From JAYODZ01 sp965660195 (GTDB lineage: Bacteria > Pseudomonadota > Alphaproteobacteria > RS24): a stretch of DNA of 31,833 nt. How positions within the stretch are numbered: position 1 is the stretch's first letter; every line of letters begins with the position of its first letter. The notes beneath the pieces were generated by a model. The model had not been told where the DNA came from. It saw only the letters and a list, made by a program, of their open reading frames with translations, and ran no database searches. Position numbers and translations under genes: made by a program. The stretch is from assembly GCA_965660195.1 (NCBI GenBank), contig CBFHZM010000014.1:1-31833 (forward strand), read 5' to 3'. This document shows positions 16,135 to 24,364 of this stretch, piece by piece.

Positions 16135-17039
16135 TAACCCGCCAAATGCTCAAGAAAGAATTGTCCTGCATCTTCAGCCACAGAAGCAAACACAGGGGGT
16201 AAAGCGATGGTAAAATGCCCAGCATCGTAATGCTTGGTTCTGACGATTGGCCCGGCGCGGCGCGAGAACACCTCAATCGACTCATTTGCAACGGTTTGGT
16301 CTGTATCACCAATTTGGATTAAAGTTGGCGTCTTCAAAGCGTCGACCAAAAGCGAGGGGTTGTTAAGATGGAATTTACCACTCACCAGACTTCGTGCGGC
16401 AACCGCGTTAATCCAGTTCGGGCCAGCGAGATCCATATACATATCAGCTTCTGGAGCCGCTAAAATGCTCGGAAGCTCTGGCTGATTTGGATCCTTAGCT
16501 GCGTTGATAAATATCGGCCGGCGACCGACTAAGCCGCCCCACCAATCGCGCAAAGCTATTTTTTCAATCTGTGAAATTTGCTCTGCGCTCCGAAATTGAT
16601 TTGCCATGGTCATCGTCGCATAAGGGTCGATTAGAGGACACTGGGCGACAATGGCTCGTATTGCAGAATCCTCAACCGCGAGATGGATAACGTGCCCACC
16701 TGAGAAGGAATACCCCCATAACGCGACACGGTCGGCATCGACATTGTCAAGCGACCGCACATAATCAATAGCAGCTTTCCAGTCTTTGCGTTGCTTGGGT
16801 ACGGAAACCATCTGGCGCGGCGTGCCTTGGCTTTTGCCAAAGCCACGATAATCAAACACCAAAACATGAAACCCTTTATCCTGGAAAGCTCCGGCGTACT
16901 CAAAAAGCCCACTATCCATTGTGCCGCAAAAGCCATGCGCCATAACAATGGCCGCGCCATTGCTAACTTTATTATTAGGCACATATAAGCGCCCCGCGCA
17001 TAAATCGCGCTCGGATTGAAACTCTATATCGCGATACAT
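16134..17039 (-). CDS. Alpha/beta hydrolase
   Basis: This 301-residue alpha/beta hydrolase has an oxyanion region MAHGFCGTMD near residue 33 and then DYRGFGKSQG. The nucleophile elbow is LWGYSFSGGH with Ser111; the fifth position is Ser rather than the common Gly, a variant seen in some esterase/peptidase-like subgroups. The likely acid is Asp in IQIGDTDQ and the His is in YDAGHFTIAL. The substrate is unknown. There is no signal peptide. GGGGAGAG precedes the ATG. It overlaps the sirtuin gene by one base, and the two form an operon divergent from glyoxalase I. Confidence 0.88.
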   Translation of the reverse strand: MYRDIEFQSERDLCAGRLYVPNNKVSNGAAIVMAHGFCGTMDSGLFEYAGAFQDKGFHVLVFDYRGFGKSQGTPRQMVSVPKQRKDWKAAIDYVRSLDNVDADRVALWGYSFSGGHVIHLAVEDSAIRAIVAQCPLIDPYATMTMANQFRSAEQISQIEKIALRDWWGGLVGRRPIFINAAKDPNQPELPSILAAPEADMYMDLAGPNWINAVAARSLVSGKFHLNNPSLLVDALKTPTLIQIGDTDQTVANESIEVFSRRAGPIVRTKHYDAGHFTIALPPVFASVAEDAGQFFLEHLAG

Positions 17040-17118
17040 AACTCTCCCCTGAAACTAATAGTAAAGCGCGAATTGATCTTGCTGCCAAGCTTTGGCATGC
17101 TGGGTTTGAGAGGTTTAT

Positions 17119-17538
17119 ATGAAATATTTACACACAATGATTCGGGTTAATGATCTCGAAGCAAGCCTAAAATTCTACTGCGATTTATTGGGACTTGAGG
17201 AATTACGACGTCATGAAGTCGAAGCTGGACGATTTACGCTCGTTTTTCTGGCGCCTCCAGGCCAGCCAGAGGCGCAAATTGAACTCACCTATAACTGGGA
17301 TCCGGAACCACTCGATGAAGGGCGTAATTTCGGCCATTTAGCCTATGCCGTCGCCGACATTTATGCACTGTGCGAGAAGCTACGCGCGGCTGGTGTGACA
17401 ATAAACCGCCCGCCTCGCGACGGTCACATGGCCTTTGTGCGCTCGCCAGATAATATCTCAATCGAGCTTTTACAAGCTGGCGATCCGTTACCGGCCAAAG
17501 AGCCGTGGCTGTCGATGGAGAATACTGGACACTGGTAA
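17119..17538 (+). CDS. gloA: Glyoxalase I (lactoylglutathione lyase)
   Basis: This 139-residue two-module VOC-fold enzyme turns the glutathione hemithioacetal of methylglyoxal into S-lactoylglutathione. The four metal ligands match the bacterial Ni-type enzyme: His5, Glu55 (QIELTYNW), His73 (GHLAYAV) and Glu116 (SIELLQ). FYCDLLGLEELR (19-30) is typical. GAGAGG precedes the ATG. It starts a rightward cluster with a Sel1-like protein and MsrA, which together suggest a carbonyl and oxidative damage theme. Confidence 0.95.
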   Translation: MKYLHTMIRVNDLEASLKFYCDLLGLEELRRHEVEAGRFTLVFLAPPGQPEAQIELTYNWDPEPLDEGRNFGHLAYAVADIYALCEKLRAAGVTINRPPRDGHMAFVRSPDNISIELLQAGDPLPAKEPWLSMENTGHW

Positions 17539-17555
17539 GAAGAGAGCCCCTGGGA

Positions 17556-18224
17556 ATGCACATCGTCTATCTTCGCAGCCAAATCTTTGTCGTAGCGCTT
17601 GTTCTGCTGGCTCTGCCGGCGGAAGCGCAACGCCAGGAACGTCCCAGCGATATGGTGCGCGGACGTGCAGCCGTGGCGCGCGATGTACTCGACCCGTATT
17701 GGAGCGGCTTTGTTGCCAAGGCAAGAGGTAATTGTGACTTGGCCGTGGAAGAACTAGCCGCCTTTGCGGCCCAAGGGCGCGGCTTTGAAGATGCCCAAAC
17801 GGCACTTGGTCTATGCGAAATGATGCGCGCTGGTTACAAGCCCGATACCAGCGATCGCGATCAAAACCAGACCTTATCTAGCCGAGATGGATTTGTTCGC
17901 GGCCGCGAACTCGTGAACCGCGCAGCCGATGCCGGCTTTCATGGTGCGCAAGCAGAAATGGCGCGGCTTTACATGTTCAATGTTGGCCCTGAAAAAGACC
18001 CCGCCGAAGGCGCCAAATGGGCTCATCTCTATCTTACCAATCCCGTTCGCCTCAGTATTGGTCTTGGGAATAATATCGAGGATGTGGTAGCACGGTTACA
18101 AGAAAACGTATCTTCGCAAGCCTGGCTCGAGGGCAAAGAGCGGGCTCGCTACTGGTATCCCGTTTTTGAATTCATACGCGATGCTGAGCCGCCTGGTGGT
18201 CAGCCGCCTATGCCACGCCCGTAA
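17556..18224 (+). CDS. Exported Sel1/TPR-like repeat protein, function unknown
   Basis: From the ATG at 17556 the product is 222 residues. It starts with a Sec signal peptide (hydrophobic core about 9-20, probable cleavage after AEA near residue 23). The mature part has alanine-rich helical pairs resembling Sel1 repeats, such as AADAGFHGAQAEMARLYM followed by DPAEGAKWAHLYL. The C-terminus is proline-rich. The in-frame start at 17505 lies inside gloA and would hide the signal peptide, so I reject it. The gene begins 17 bases after gloA and ends 19 bases before msrA, so the three are probably one operon. A scaffold role in the periplasm is a guess. Confidence 0.75.
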   Translation: MHIVYLRSQIFVVALVLLALPAEAQRQERPSDMVRGRAAVARDVLDPYWSGFVAKARGNCDLAVEELAAFAAQGRGFEDAQTALGLCEMMRAGYKPDTSDRDQNQTLSSRDGFVRGRELVNRAADAGFHGAQAEMARLYMFNVGPEKDPAEGAKWAHLYLTNPVRLSIGLGNNIEDVVARLQENVSSQAWLEGKERARYWYPVFEFIRDAEPPGGQPPMPRP

Positions 18225-18243
18225 CAACAAAAAGGAAAAACCA

Positions 18244-18882
18244 ATGGAAAGCTCTAAGGCAAATCGAGTTAACTTGCGTACGCATTTTATAAATCTCTCT
18301 CTTGCGCTCGGCGTCGCTTTACTGGTGATGTTTGGAACCAGCGCCAAAGCGGAAATCCGCGTCGGTTATTTTGCCGGCGGATGCTTTTGGTGCACGGAAG
18401 CCGATTTCGAGAAACTTGACGGTGTTATGTCCGTCACTTCTGGTTTTATGGGGGGAAAAGAGGAAAACCCATCCTATGAAAGCGTCGCCAGTGGACAAAC
18501 CGGACACCGCGAAACAGTTGCCGTTGAATATGACAGCGCGCAGATTTCTTATCAGCAACTGTTAAACGCTTTTTGGCAAATGCATGATCCAACCGATGGG
18601 ACAGGATCTTTTGTTGACCGTGGCTTTCAATATAGCTCAGCGGTTTACTATCTAACGGAGGAGGAAAAAGCTATCGTGCTCGCTGATATCGAGCGCCTGA
18701 ACGCCTCGCAACGCTATCCCCGCCCTGTTATGACCGCCGTTGAGCCCGCGACAAGCTTTTACCCAGCGGAGGATAAGCACCAAGACTATTACAAAAAACA
18801 CGCTGTTAAGTATAATTATTATCGCTACCGGTCGGGCCGCGACGAGCATATTTTACGATATTGGCCAGAGAAAACGCGCTAA
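18244..18882 (+). CDS. msrA: Peptide-methionine (S)-S-oxide reductase, exported MsrA
   Basis: This 212-residue MsrA reduces methionine-S-sulfoxide in oxidised proteins. Catalytic Cys47 lies in AGGCFWCTE (44-52), with Cys50 nearby. The usual DPTDGTGSFVDRGFQYSSAV block is in the middle and HQDYY downstream. The C-terminus lacks the cysteines that resolve many MsrA enzymes. The N-terminus has a hydrophobic stretch (about 18-31) ending in SAKA, which reads as a signal peptide, so it probably works in the periplasm. The ATG at 18244 follows AAAGGAAAA. The stop codon is the loop of a hairpin shared with the tRNA-Glu terminator. Confidence 0.93.
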   Translation: MESSKANRVNLRTHFINLSLALGVALLVMFGTSAKAEIRVGYFAGGCFWCTEADFEKLDGVMSVTSGFMGGKEENPSYESVASGQTGHRETVAVEYDSAQISYQQLLNAFWQMHDPTDGTGSFVDRGFQYSSAVYYLTEEEKAIVLADIERLNASQRYPRPVMTAVEPATSFYPAEDKHQDYYKKHAVKYNYYRYRSGRDEHILRYWPEKTR

Positions 18883-18889
18883 GCGCGTT
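18873..18889 (-). terminator. Hairpin over the msrA stop codon, terminator of tRNA-Glu
   Basis: AACGCGC (18873-18879) and GCGCGTT (18883-18889) form a perfect 7-bp stem whose three-base loop is the msrA TAA stop. On the minus strand it begins 11 bases after the tRNA-Glu 3' end and is followed by TTCTCT, making TTTTCTCT with the end of the stem. It looks like an intrinsic terminator for the tRNA. Confidence 0.6.
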
Positions 18890-18899
18890 GAACCTCGCG

Positions 18900-18974
18900 T
18901 GGCACGCCCTAGGGGAATCGAACCCCTCTTTCCAGGTTGAAAACCTAGCGTCCTAACCGATAGACGAAGGGCGC
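18900..18974 (-). tRNA. tRNA-Glu (anticodon TTC)
   Basis: The minus strand gives a 75-base cloverleaf. The acceptor GCGCCCT pairs with AGGGCGT (one G-T pair), the anticodon stem CTAGG/CCTGG closes the loop TTTTCAA (anticodon TTC), and the T arm is AGGGG-TTCGATT-CCCCT. The 3' CCA is encoded at 18900-18902. It lies between msrA and recJ. Confidence 0.97.
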
Positions 18975-18992
18975 GTCGACGCGAATGTCGGT

Positions 18993-19021
18993 GATATAGT
19001 ATCTTTTTCGTCGAAGATCAA
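18993..19021 (-). promoter_or_regulatory. Sigma-70 promoter of tRNA-Glu
   Basis: On the minus strand TTGATC (19021-19016) and TATATC (18998-18993) are 17 bases apart, and the -10 box ends 18 bases before the mature tRNA. Each box matches consensus at four of six positions. The spacing and position fit a tRNA promoter. Confidence 0.55.
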
Positions 19022-19036
19022 GCCATCTCGTGGCTT
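19020..19036 (-). terminator. Hairpin after recJ, weak terminator
   Basis: AAGCCA and TGGCTT (19020-19036) pair perfectly around a five-base loop, starting six bases after the recJ stop. No T run follows, and it touches the tRNA-Glu promoter, so its role is uncertain. Confidence 0.35.
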
Positions 19037-19041
19037 CATTC

Positions 19042-20826
19042 TCAAGGTATGGCAATATCTTGAATCATAAGCTGTACGCCGCGGCGCCCCTGCCAATCAT
19101 CTGCACGCAGTGCGCCCACAATATGCAAAGGGCCCTGATGTGTCAGAAGCTGATTGCGGACCGTTTCGTCTAACGAAGCGAAGGCAATAGCCTTCAATTT
19201 GCCGCGCCCCGCGTCTGCCAGCGTGCATTGAATATGCCCCCCAGAAACCTCTTTTCTGTAGGCAATTTGTGCACTGGGTATGACAAATCGAGGCTCTGGA
19301 TTACCCGCCCCATAAGGACCAGCTCGGTCGATCATATCGAGCAAATCACGCGTTGCGGCCGAGGGTTGGAGCGCCGCATCGCAACGCAGTGCGCGGCTCG
19401 CTTCCGTTGCCGCGAGAGCGCATTCTTGGAGCAGAAAGTCTCTAAATCCCTGCAATTGATCTTGCGTTAGAGTTACCCCCGCGGCCATCGCGTGGCCTCC
19501 GCCGCCTTGTATCAGCCCCAATCCAACAGCCTTAGCCACCATCTGCCCCAGATCAAAGCCAGGGATGGATCGACCCGAGCCTTTTCCTGCCCCGTCGGCG
19601 TCAAAGGAAATTACAAAAACGGGTCGATAAAACCGGTCTTTCAAACGACCCGCCACGATACCGATGACGCCGGGGTGCCAGTCCTGATCGGCCGCGATAA
19701 GCGCTGGCGGCACCATATTATAGCCAGCCGTCGCTGCTTCGAGTTGGACCAAAGCCCGATCGAGAACTTTGGCTTCAAGAGCCCGGCGCTCAGTATTATA
19801 GGCATCAAGGCGCATCGCCAGGGCTGTAACCTCTTCCTTGTCGCTCGATAAAAGTAGCCGTGGCCCGAGACTCGACTCGCCAACACGCCCGCCTGCATTC
19901 ACCCGCGGGCCGAGCATGAAGCCGATCTCATAGGTCCCCATGGGCGGTTGGGCGCGCGATACATCAGCAAGCGCAGCCAAACCGACATTTTGCCGTGACT
20001 GCAGAATTTTTAGCCCCTGCAAAACAAAGGCCCGGTTTAAATCGCGTAAGGGCACAACATCGCAAACAGTACCCAGAGCCACGAGGTCCAACAAGTCCAG
20101 CAAATTGGGCTCTTCGCGCTCGGCGAAATAGCCTGCCTGTCGCAGGCTACGATTTAACCCCACAAGCACCATAAAGCTGACCCCAACCGCGGCGAGATAC
20201 CCAAGGCCGCTCGCATCATCAGCACGGCGCGGGTTAACGAGAGCCAAAGCTTTGGGGGGCGCCTCCCCTGTTTGATGATGATCGACCACAATAACGTCGA
20301 GCCCTAAGTTTTCAGCGCACGCCAATGCCGCATGCGCCATGGTCCCGCAATCAACCGTCACCATTAGCTGATAGCCATCACGATGCAGCTTCTCCATGGC
20401 CGGCTCATTCGGCCCATACCCCTCGGTCATGCGATCTGGAATGTAAAATCCAGCGGCTACGCCGATCATCGCCATGTAACGCAAAAACAAAGCCGTCGAG
20501 GTCGCTCCATCAACGTCATAATCGCCAAAAATTACGATTTTCTCTTGGTCTAAGATCGCCTGCACCAGACGCGCGGTTGCCCTATCCATATCGGCCAGGC
20601 TTGATGGATCTGGTAGTAGTTCGCGCAGCCGTGGATTGAGGTAATCGTCGATCGCGTCGAGCTCAACCCCGCGCGCGCTCAATATGCGCGCCAAAATATC
20701 CGGCATGCCAAAGCGTTGAATGGCGGCTTGAACATATCGTTCGTCGATGGGGCGCTCTAGCCAGCGGCGGCCAGAACAAGACGTCTCTACGCCTAAAAGA
20801 CAGTTATTGACGCGGGCGTCAGTCAT
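19042..20826 (-). CDS. recJ: Single-stranded-DNA-specific exonuclease RecJ
   Basis: This 594-residue DHH-family 5'-3' exonuclease serves recombination and mismatch repair. Metal motifs are present: GDYDVDG (101-107), VDCG (158-161) and DHH (182-184), followed by the DHHA1 motif GGGGHAMAAGVT in the C-terminal half and an OB-fold region at the end. Length is normal. Its ATG lies eight bases inside the end of glpX, so translation is coupled. It is the last gene of the aminotransferase-hom-glpX-recJ operon. Confidence 0.97.
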   Translation of the reverse strand: MTDARVNNCLLGVETSCSGRRWLERPIDERYVQAAIQRFGMPDILARILSARGVELDAIDDYLNPRLRELLPDPSSLADMDRATARLVQAILDQEKIVIFGDYDVDGATSTALFLRYMAMIGVAAGFYIPDRMTEGYGPNEPAMEKLHRDGYQLMVTVDCGTMAHAALACAENLGLDVIVVDHHQTGEAPPKALALVNPRRADDASGLGYLAAVGVSFMVLVGLNRSLRQAGYFAEREEPNLLDLLDLVALGTVCDVVPLRDLNRAFVLQGLKILQSRQNVGLAALADVSRAQPPMGTYEIGFMLGPRVNAGGRVGESSLGPRLLLSSDKEEVTALAMRLDAYNTERRALEAKVLDRALVQLEAATAGYNMVPPALIAADQDWHPGVIGIVAGRLKDRFYRPVFVISFDADGAGKGSGRSIPGFDLGQMVAKAVGLGLIQGGGGHAMAAGVTLTQDQLQGFRDFLLQECALAATEASRALRCDAALQPSAATRDLLDMIDRAGPYGAGNPEPRFVIPSAQIAYRKEVSGGHIQCTLADAGRGKLKAIAFASLDETVRNQLLTHQGPLHIVGALRADDWQGRRGVQLMIQDIAIP

Positions 20827-21790
20827 CCAAATGAAATTTTTCCATGTGTGTATGGCGCGCTTTGATCCAACGGATAGTGCCCGTCGAAGATCGCATTAGC
20901 ACCGTGTCGGTCCAAATATCGAGGCCATTATTGACGATACCGCCAAGCATCGTGCCCTTGGTCACGCCGGTGGCAGAGAACATTACATCGCCCTTAGCCA
21001 TTTCTTCGACCGAATATTTTTTATCAAAATCGGAAATCCCCATTTTGGCAGCCCGATCACGTTGTTCTTTGTCATTCAACAATAAACGTCCTTGCATCTG
21101 CCCGCCTGTGCAACGCAGAGCAGCGGCCGCGAGAACTCCCTCGGGCGCTCCACCGGTTCCCATGTAGAGATGGATCCCAGTCGTCGGGTCGGTCGTATGA
21201 ATAACGCCAGCAACATCACCATCGGTGATTAAAGTCACCCGCGCGCCAATACCACGAACCGCTTCAATCATAGCGGCATGGCGTGGACGGTCGAGAATAC
21301 ATACATTTACATGACTAACATCTAGTTTAAGTGCTTTTGCAACTTCGCGCACATTCTCATCGGGCGCCGCATCAAGGTCAATAATCCCAGCTGGCAGACC
21401 TGCGCCGACCGCAATTTTTTCCATATAAACATCGGGCGCATTCAAAAGACTGCCTTTTTCAGCAACAGCGATCACTGCCAAGGCGTTTGCCATGCCCTTG
21501 GCCGTCAACGTCGTGCCTTCAAGTGGATCGAGCGCAATATCGACTTTGGGCCCTTTGCCGGTCCCGACCTTCTCACCAATATACAGCATTGGCGCTTCGT
21601 CGCGCTCACCCTCGCCGATGACCACTTCCCCATCAATATCAAGCGCATTGAGCTCGCGTCGCATGGCGTCAACGGCCGCCTGATCAGCAGCTTTTTCATC
21701 CCCGCGACCGATCAGACGCGACGCCGAAACCGCGGCGCGCTCAGTTACGCGAGCAACTTCTAGAGAGAGAATTCTATCAATAACGGCCAT
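20819..21790 (-). CDS. glpX: Fructose-1,6-bisphosphatase, class II
   Basis: This 323-residue GlpX-type phosphatase dephosphorylates fructose-1,6-bisphosphate in gluconeogenesis; some family members also take sedoheptulose bisphosphate. Typical blocks are GEGERDEAPMLYIGE near residue 59, DPLEGTT near 87, and DGDVAGVIHTTDPTTGIHLY then MGTGGAPEGVLAAAALRCTGG. AAGGAT precedes the ATG. It lies 28 bases after hom and overlaps recJ by eight bases. Confidence 0.97.
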   Translation of the reverse strand: MAVIDRILSLEVARVTERAAVSASRLIGRGDEKAADQAAVDAMRRELNALDIDGEVVIGEGERDEAPMLYIGEKVGTGKGPKVDIALDPLEGTTLTAKGMANALAVIAVAEKGSLLNAPDVYMEKIAVGAGLPAGIIDLDAAPDENVREVAKALKLDVSHVNVCILDRPRHAAMIEAVRGIGARVTLITDGDVAGVIHTTDPTTGIHLYMGTGGAPEGVLAAAALRCTGGQMQGRLLLNDKEQRDRAAKMGISDFDKKYSVEEMAKGDVMFSATGVTKGTMLGGIVNNGLDIWTDTVLMRSSTGTIRWIKARHTHMEKFHLDD

Positions 21791-21818
21791 TTTTTATCCT
21801 ATCCTTCAACGCGTAAAA

Positions 21819-23090
21819 TTAGTCAGTAAAAACGGGGAGACATAAATTCTCGCCGACAATACCCTCAAGCCCCCTGACCTCGGCGACCGCTTGTTTTATA
21901 TGCGATTCCTCGACCTTATGGGTGATAAACACAACGGGCAAGCGGGATTCGCCCTCGCTCGGCCCTCGCTGAATAACCTGCTCAATCGAAACGCCTTTAT
22001 CTGCTAAGATCTGCGTCACCCGCGCCATACTGCCCGGCTTATCTTCTAGCAAAAATCGCAAATACCACTCGCTGGCTGGCAGACCTTCAACAATCTCAGC
22101 GTTAAATAATTCACGCGGATGACGGGCAAATAACGAACGCCCAAACCCGCCTGCGAGATCAGAAATATCGCTCAAAACCGCCGAAGCCGTTGCGCCGCCA
22201 CCGGCGCCGGGGCCGACAAGCATTAACTCACCAACCGGCTCGGCGGCAACCAGCACGGCATTAGTTACACCGTCGACGTCGCTCAGTGGATGGGTCTCGC
22301 GCAATAGAGCTGGCCCCACCCAAAGGCGGGTTCCAGCATCGCTGTGTTCGGCACGAGCAATCAGTTTGATATGACAATCAAAATCGCGCGCTGCATGAAT
22401 ATCGCGTTGTGTAATCGCTGTGATGCCCGTGCATGAAACATGTTTCAAATCGGGGGTAATGCCGAAAGCCAAACTGGCCAGTAATGTCAATTTTTGTGCT
22501 GCATCGATGCCTTCAATATCAAAGCTAGGATCGGCCTCTGCGTAACCAAGTTTTTGCGCTTGCTGCAAAATACTATAGAAACTCTGGCCCGTCCGCGCCA
22601 TCTGCGACAGCACATAGTTGCACGTACCGTTAAGAATACCACTCAAACGATCGATCTGATTACCGACCAAAGCCTCGCGAATGGTTTTAATCACTGGGAT
22701 CCCACCAGCCACAGCCGCCTCATAGGCCAACGAACAATCATGCGCCTCAGCTAGATCAGCCAGTTCAACCGCGTGACGGGCTAACATGGCTTTGTTCGCG
22801 GTCACAACCGATTTACCGTTTTGCAAAGCCGCCTTGGTCAGCTCAAGCGCCACGCCATTTTCACCGCCAATTAATTCAACAACAATATCAACATCATCGG
22901 CAGTTGCGAGCGACAGTGTGTCATCCGCGATACGAACATTTTTAAGCTCAATGTCGCGTTTTTTCGTTGTATCGCGAACCGCAATGGCGCTCAGCTTCAC
23001 GCCGCTCAGGACGCCGCCTTGCAACGATTGCGCTACCCGCAAACCAACGGTACCTAGACCCGCAAGGCCAAGACGCACCTCATTGCCCAT
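21819..23090 (-). CDS. hom: Homoserine dehydrogenase
   Basis: This 423-residue enzyme reduces aspartate semialdehyde to homoserine for threonine and methionine synthesis. It has an N-terminal NAD(P) motif GLAGLGTVGLRVAQ (about 8-21), a catalytic region including NGTCNYVLSQM and GYAEADPSFDIEGIDAAQKL, and a C-terminal ACT domain (FLLEDKPGSMARVTQILADKG, from about 345). The ACT domain suggests feedback control, usually by threonine. No aspartate kinase is fused to it. Its ATG shares one base with the aminotransferase stop (TGATG). Confidence 0.97.
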   Translation of the reverse strand: MGNEVRLGLAGLGTVGLRVAQSLQGGVLSGVKLSAIAVRDTTKKRDIELKNVRIADDTLSLATADDVDIVVELIGGENGVALELTKAALQNGKSVVTANKAMLARHAVELADLAEAHDCSLAYEAAVAGGIPVIKTIREALVGNQIDRLSGILNGTCNYVLSQMARTGQSFYSILQQAQKLGYAEADPSFDIEGIDAAQKLTLLASLAFGITPDLKHVSCTGITAITQRDIHAARDFDCHIKLIARAEHSDAGTRLWVGPALLRETHPLSDVDGVTNAVLVAAEPVGELMLVGPGAGGGATASAVLSDISDLAGGFGRSLFARHPRELFNAEIVEGLPASEWYLRFLLEDKPGSMARVTQILADKGVSIEQVIQRGPSEGESRLPVVFITHKVEESHIKQAVAEVRGLEGIVGENLCLPVFTD

Positions 23091-24304
23091 CAGCCAACCT
23101 GCTTTTTTTGCGGCGCGTGCTGCTCCATGAATTTTTTAAGATTACGGCCGGCCTGACGAATGCGGTGTTCATTTTCCACCAAAGCAATACGGACATAATC
23201 GTCACCATACTCGCCAAAGCCAATGCCGGGAGAAACAGCGATCTCTGCCTCTTGCAGCAGTAATGTCGAGAAATCCAAAGACTTCATACCCGCGAAAGCT
23301 TCGGGGATTTTAGCCCAGGCAAACATGGTCGCAGCAGGTGGCGGCACTTCCCAGCCTGACCGCGCAAAGGTTTCCACCAGCACATCACGGCGTTGTTTGT
23401 AAACTTGCCGAATATCATAAATCACCTTCTCAGGACTATCGAGCGCCGCCGCGGCAGCCACTTGAATAGGCGTAAAAGCGCCATAATCAAGATAGCTCTT
23501 GATACGCGTTAAAGCCCCGATCAGATACTCATTGCCAACAGCAAATCCCATCCGCCACCCTGGCATGGAGAACGTTTTTGATAGCGAGGTAAATTCAACC
23601 GCGACATCTTTAGCGCCATCAATTTGCAAAATCGACGGCGGCGGTTTGCTCTCATCAAAGTAAATTTCGGCATAGGCGAGATCAGACAGAATATAAATCT
23701 CATGCTTGCGCGCATAGGCTACAATCTCGCGATAAAAATCCAAGTCAGCGACTTCTGCTGTTGGATTGGATGGATAATTGATTACCACGGCCTTGGGCTT
23801 GGGGTGCGTATGCACCACAGCATTGTCCAGCACCTTGAAAAAATCCTCGGGCTTGAGGATGGGTAAGTGCCGGATGCTGGCCCCCGAGATGATGAAGCCG
23901 AAAGCGTGAATGGGATAAGTTGGATTGGGTACGAGGATGACATCGCCGGGATCAGTCATCGCCTGCGCCATATTGGCAAATCCCTCTTTAGAACCCAGCG
24001 TTGCTATGATTTCCGTATCAGGGTTCAGCTTGACGCCAAACCGACGCTCATAATAGCGCGCTTGCGCCTTACGTAAACCAGGGATCCCCTTCGACGCCGA
24101 GTAGCGATGCGCCCGCGGGTTCTTAACTGTTTCGACAAGCTTATCGACAATATGCTGCGGCGTCGGCAAATCAGGGTTGCCCATGCCAAAATCAATAATG
24201 TCGGCGCCATTAGCTCTGGCCTGCGCCTTGAGTTTATTAACGCTCTCGAAAACATAGGGCGGTAATCTTTGGATGCGTTGAAATTCACTATTCATGCGAG
24301 CCAC
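23090..24304 (-). CDS. Class I/II aminotransferase, AlaC/LL-diaminopimelate aminotransferase-like
   Basis: This 404-residue PLP enzyme has the PLP lysine Lys243 in SLSKTFSMPGWRMGF. Other fold-type I marks are FGMGNPDLPTP, NYPSNPTAEV and LSDLAYAEIYFD. Sequence style matches the AlaC/DapL-like group, which transaminates alanine, and is often named LL-diaminopimelate aminotransferase. Next to hom, a role in amino-acid synthesis from aspartate is likely. The first possible start is GTG at 24304; an ATG three codons later (24295) is equally possible, and neither has a clear Shine-Dalgarno sequence. It leads the operon with hom, glpX and recJ. Confidence 0.9.
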   Translation of the reverse strand: MARMNSEFQRIQRLPPYVFESVNKLKAQARANGADIIDFGMGNPDLPTPQHIVDKLVETVKNPRAHRYSASKGIPGLRKAQARYYERRFGVKLNPDTEIIATLGSKEGFANMAQAMTDPGDVILVPNPTYPIHAFGFIISGASIRHLPILKPEDFFKVLDNAVVHTHPKPKAVVINYPSNPTAEVADLDFYREIVAYARKHEIYILSDLAYAEIYFDESKPPPSILQIDGAKDVAVEFTSLSKTFSMPGWRMGFAVGNEYLIGALTRIKSYLDYGAFTPIQVAAAAALDSPEKVIYDIRQVYKQRRDVLVETFARSGWEVPPPAATMFAWAKIPEAFAGMKSLDFSTLLLQEAEIAVSPGIGFGEYGDDYVRIALVENEHRIRQAGRNLKKFMEQHAPQKKQVG

Positions 24305-24364
24305 ATATTTCTAAAGGTTTGATCCGCGAGACTGTTATAATTCAATTAGGGCGATCGTGTGACA

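Noticed and set aside
17505..17555. Longer start of the Sel1-like protein
   Set aside because: It lies within gloA and would place the signal peptide inside the protein.
22786..23130. Long plus-strand open frames opposite hom, and likewise at 30683-31186 opposite plsX and 29155-29751 opposite ihfA/merR
   Set aside because: They lie antisense to clear, conserved genes and show low-complexity Ser/Pro/Ala composition typical of shadow frames.
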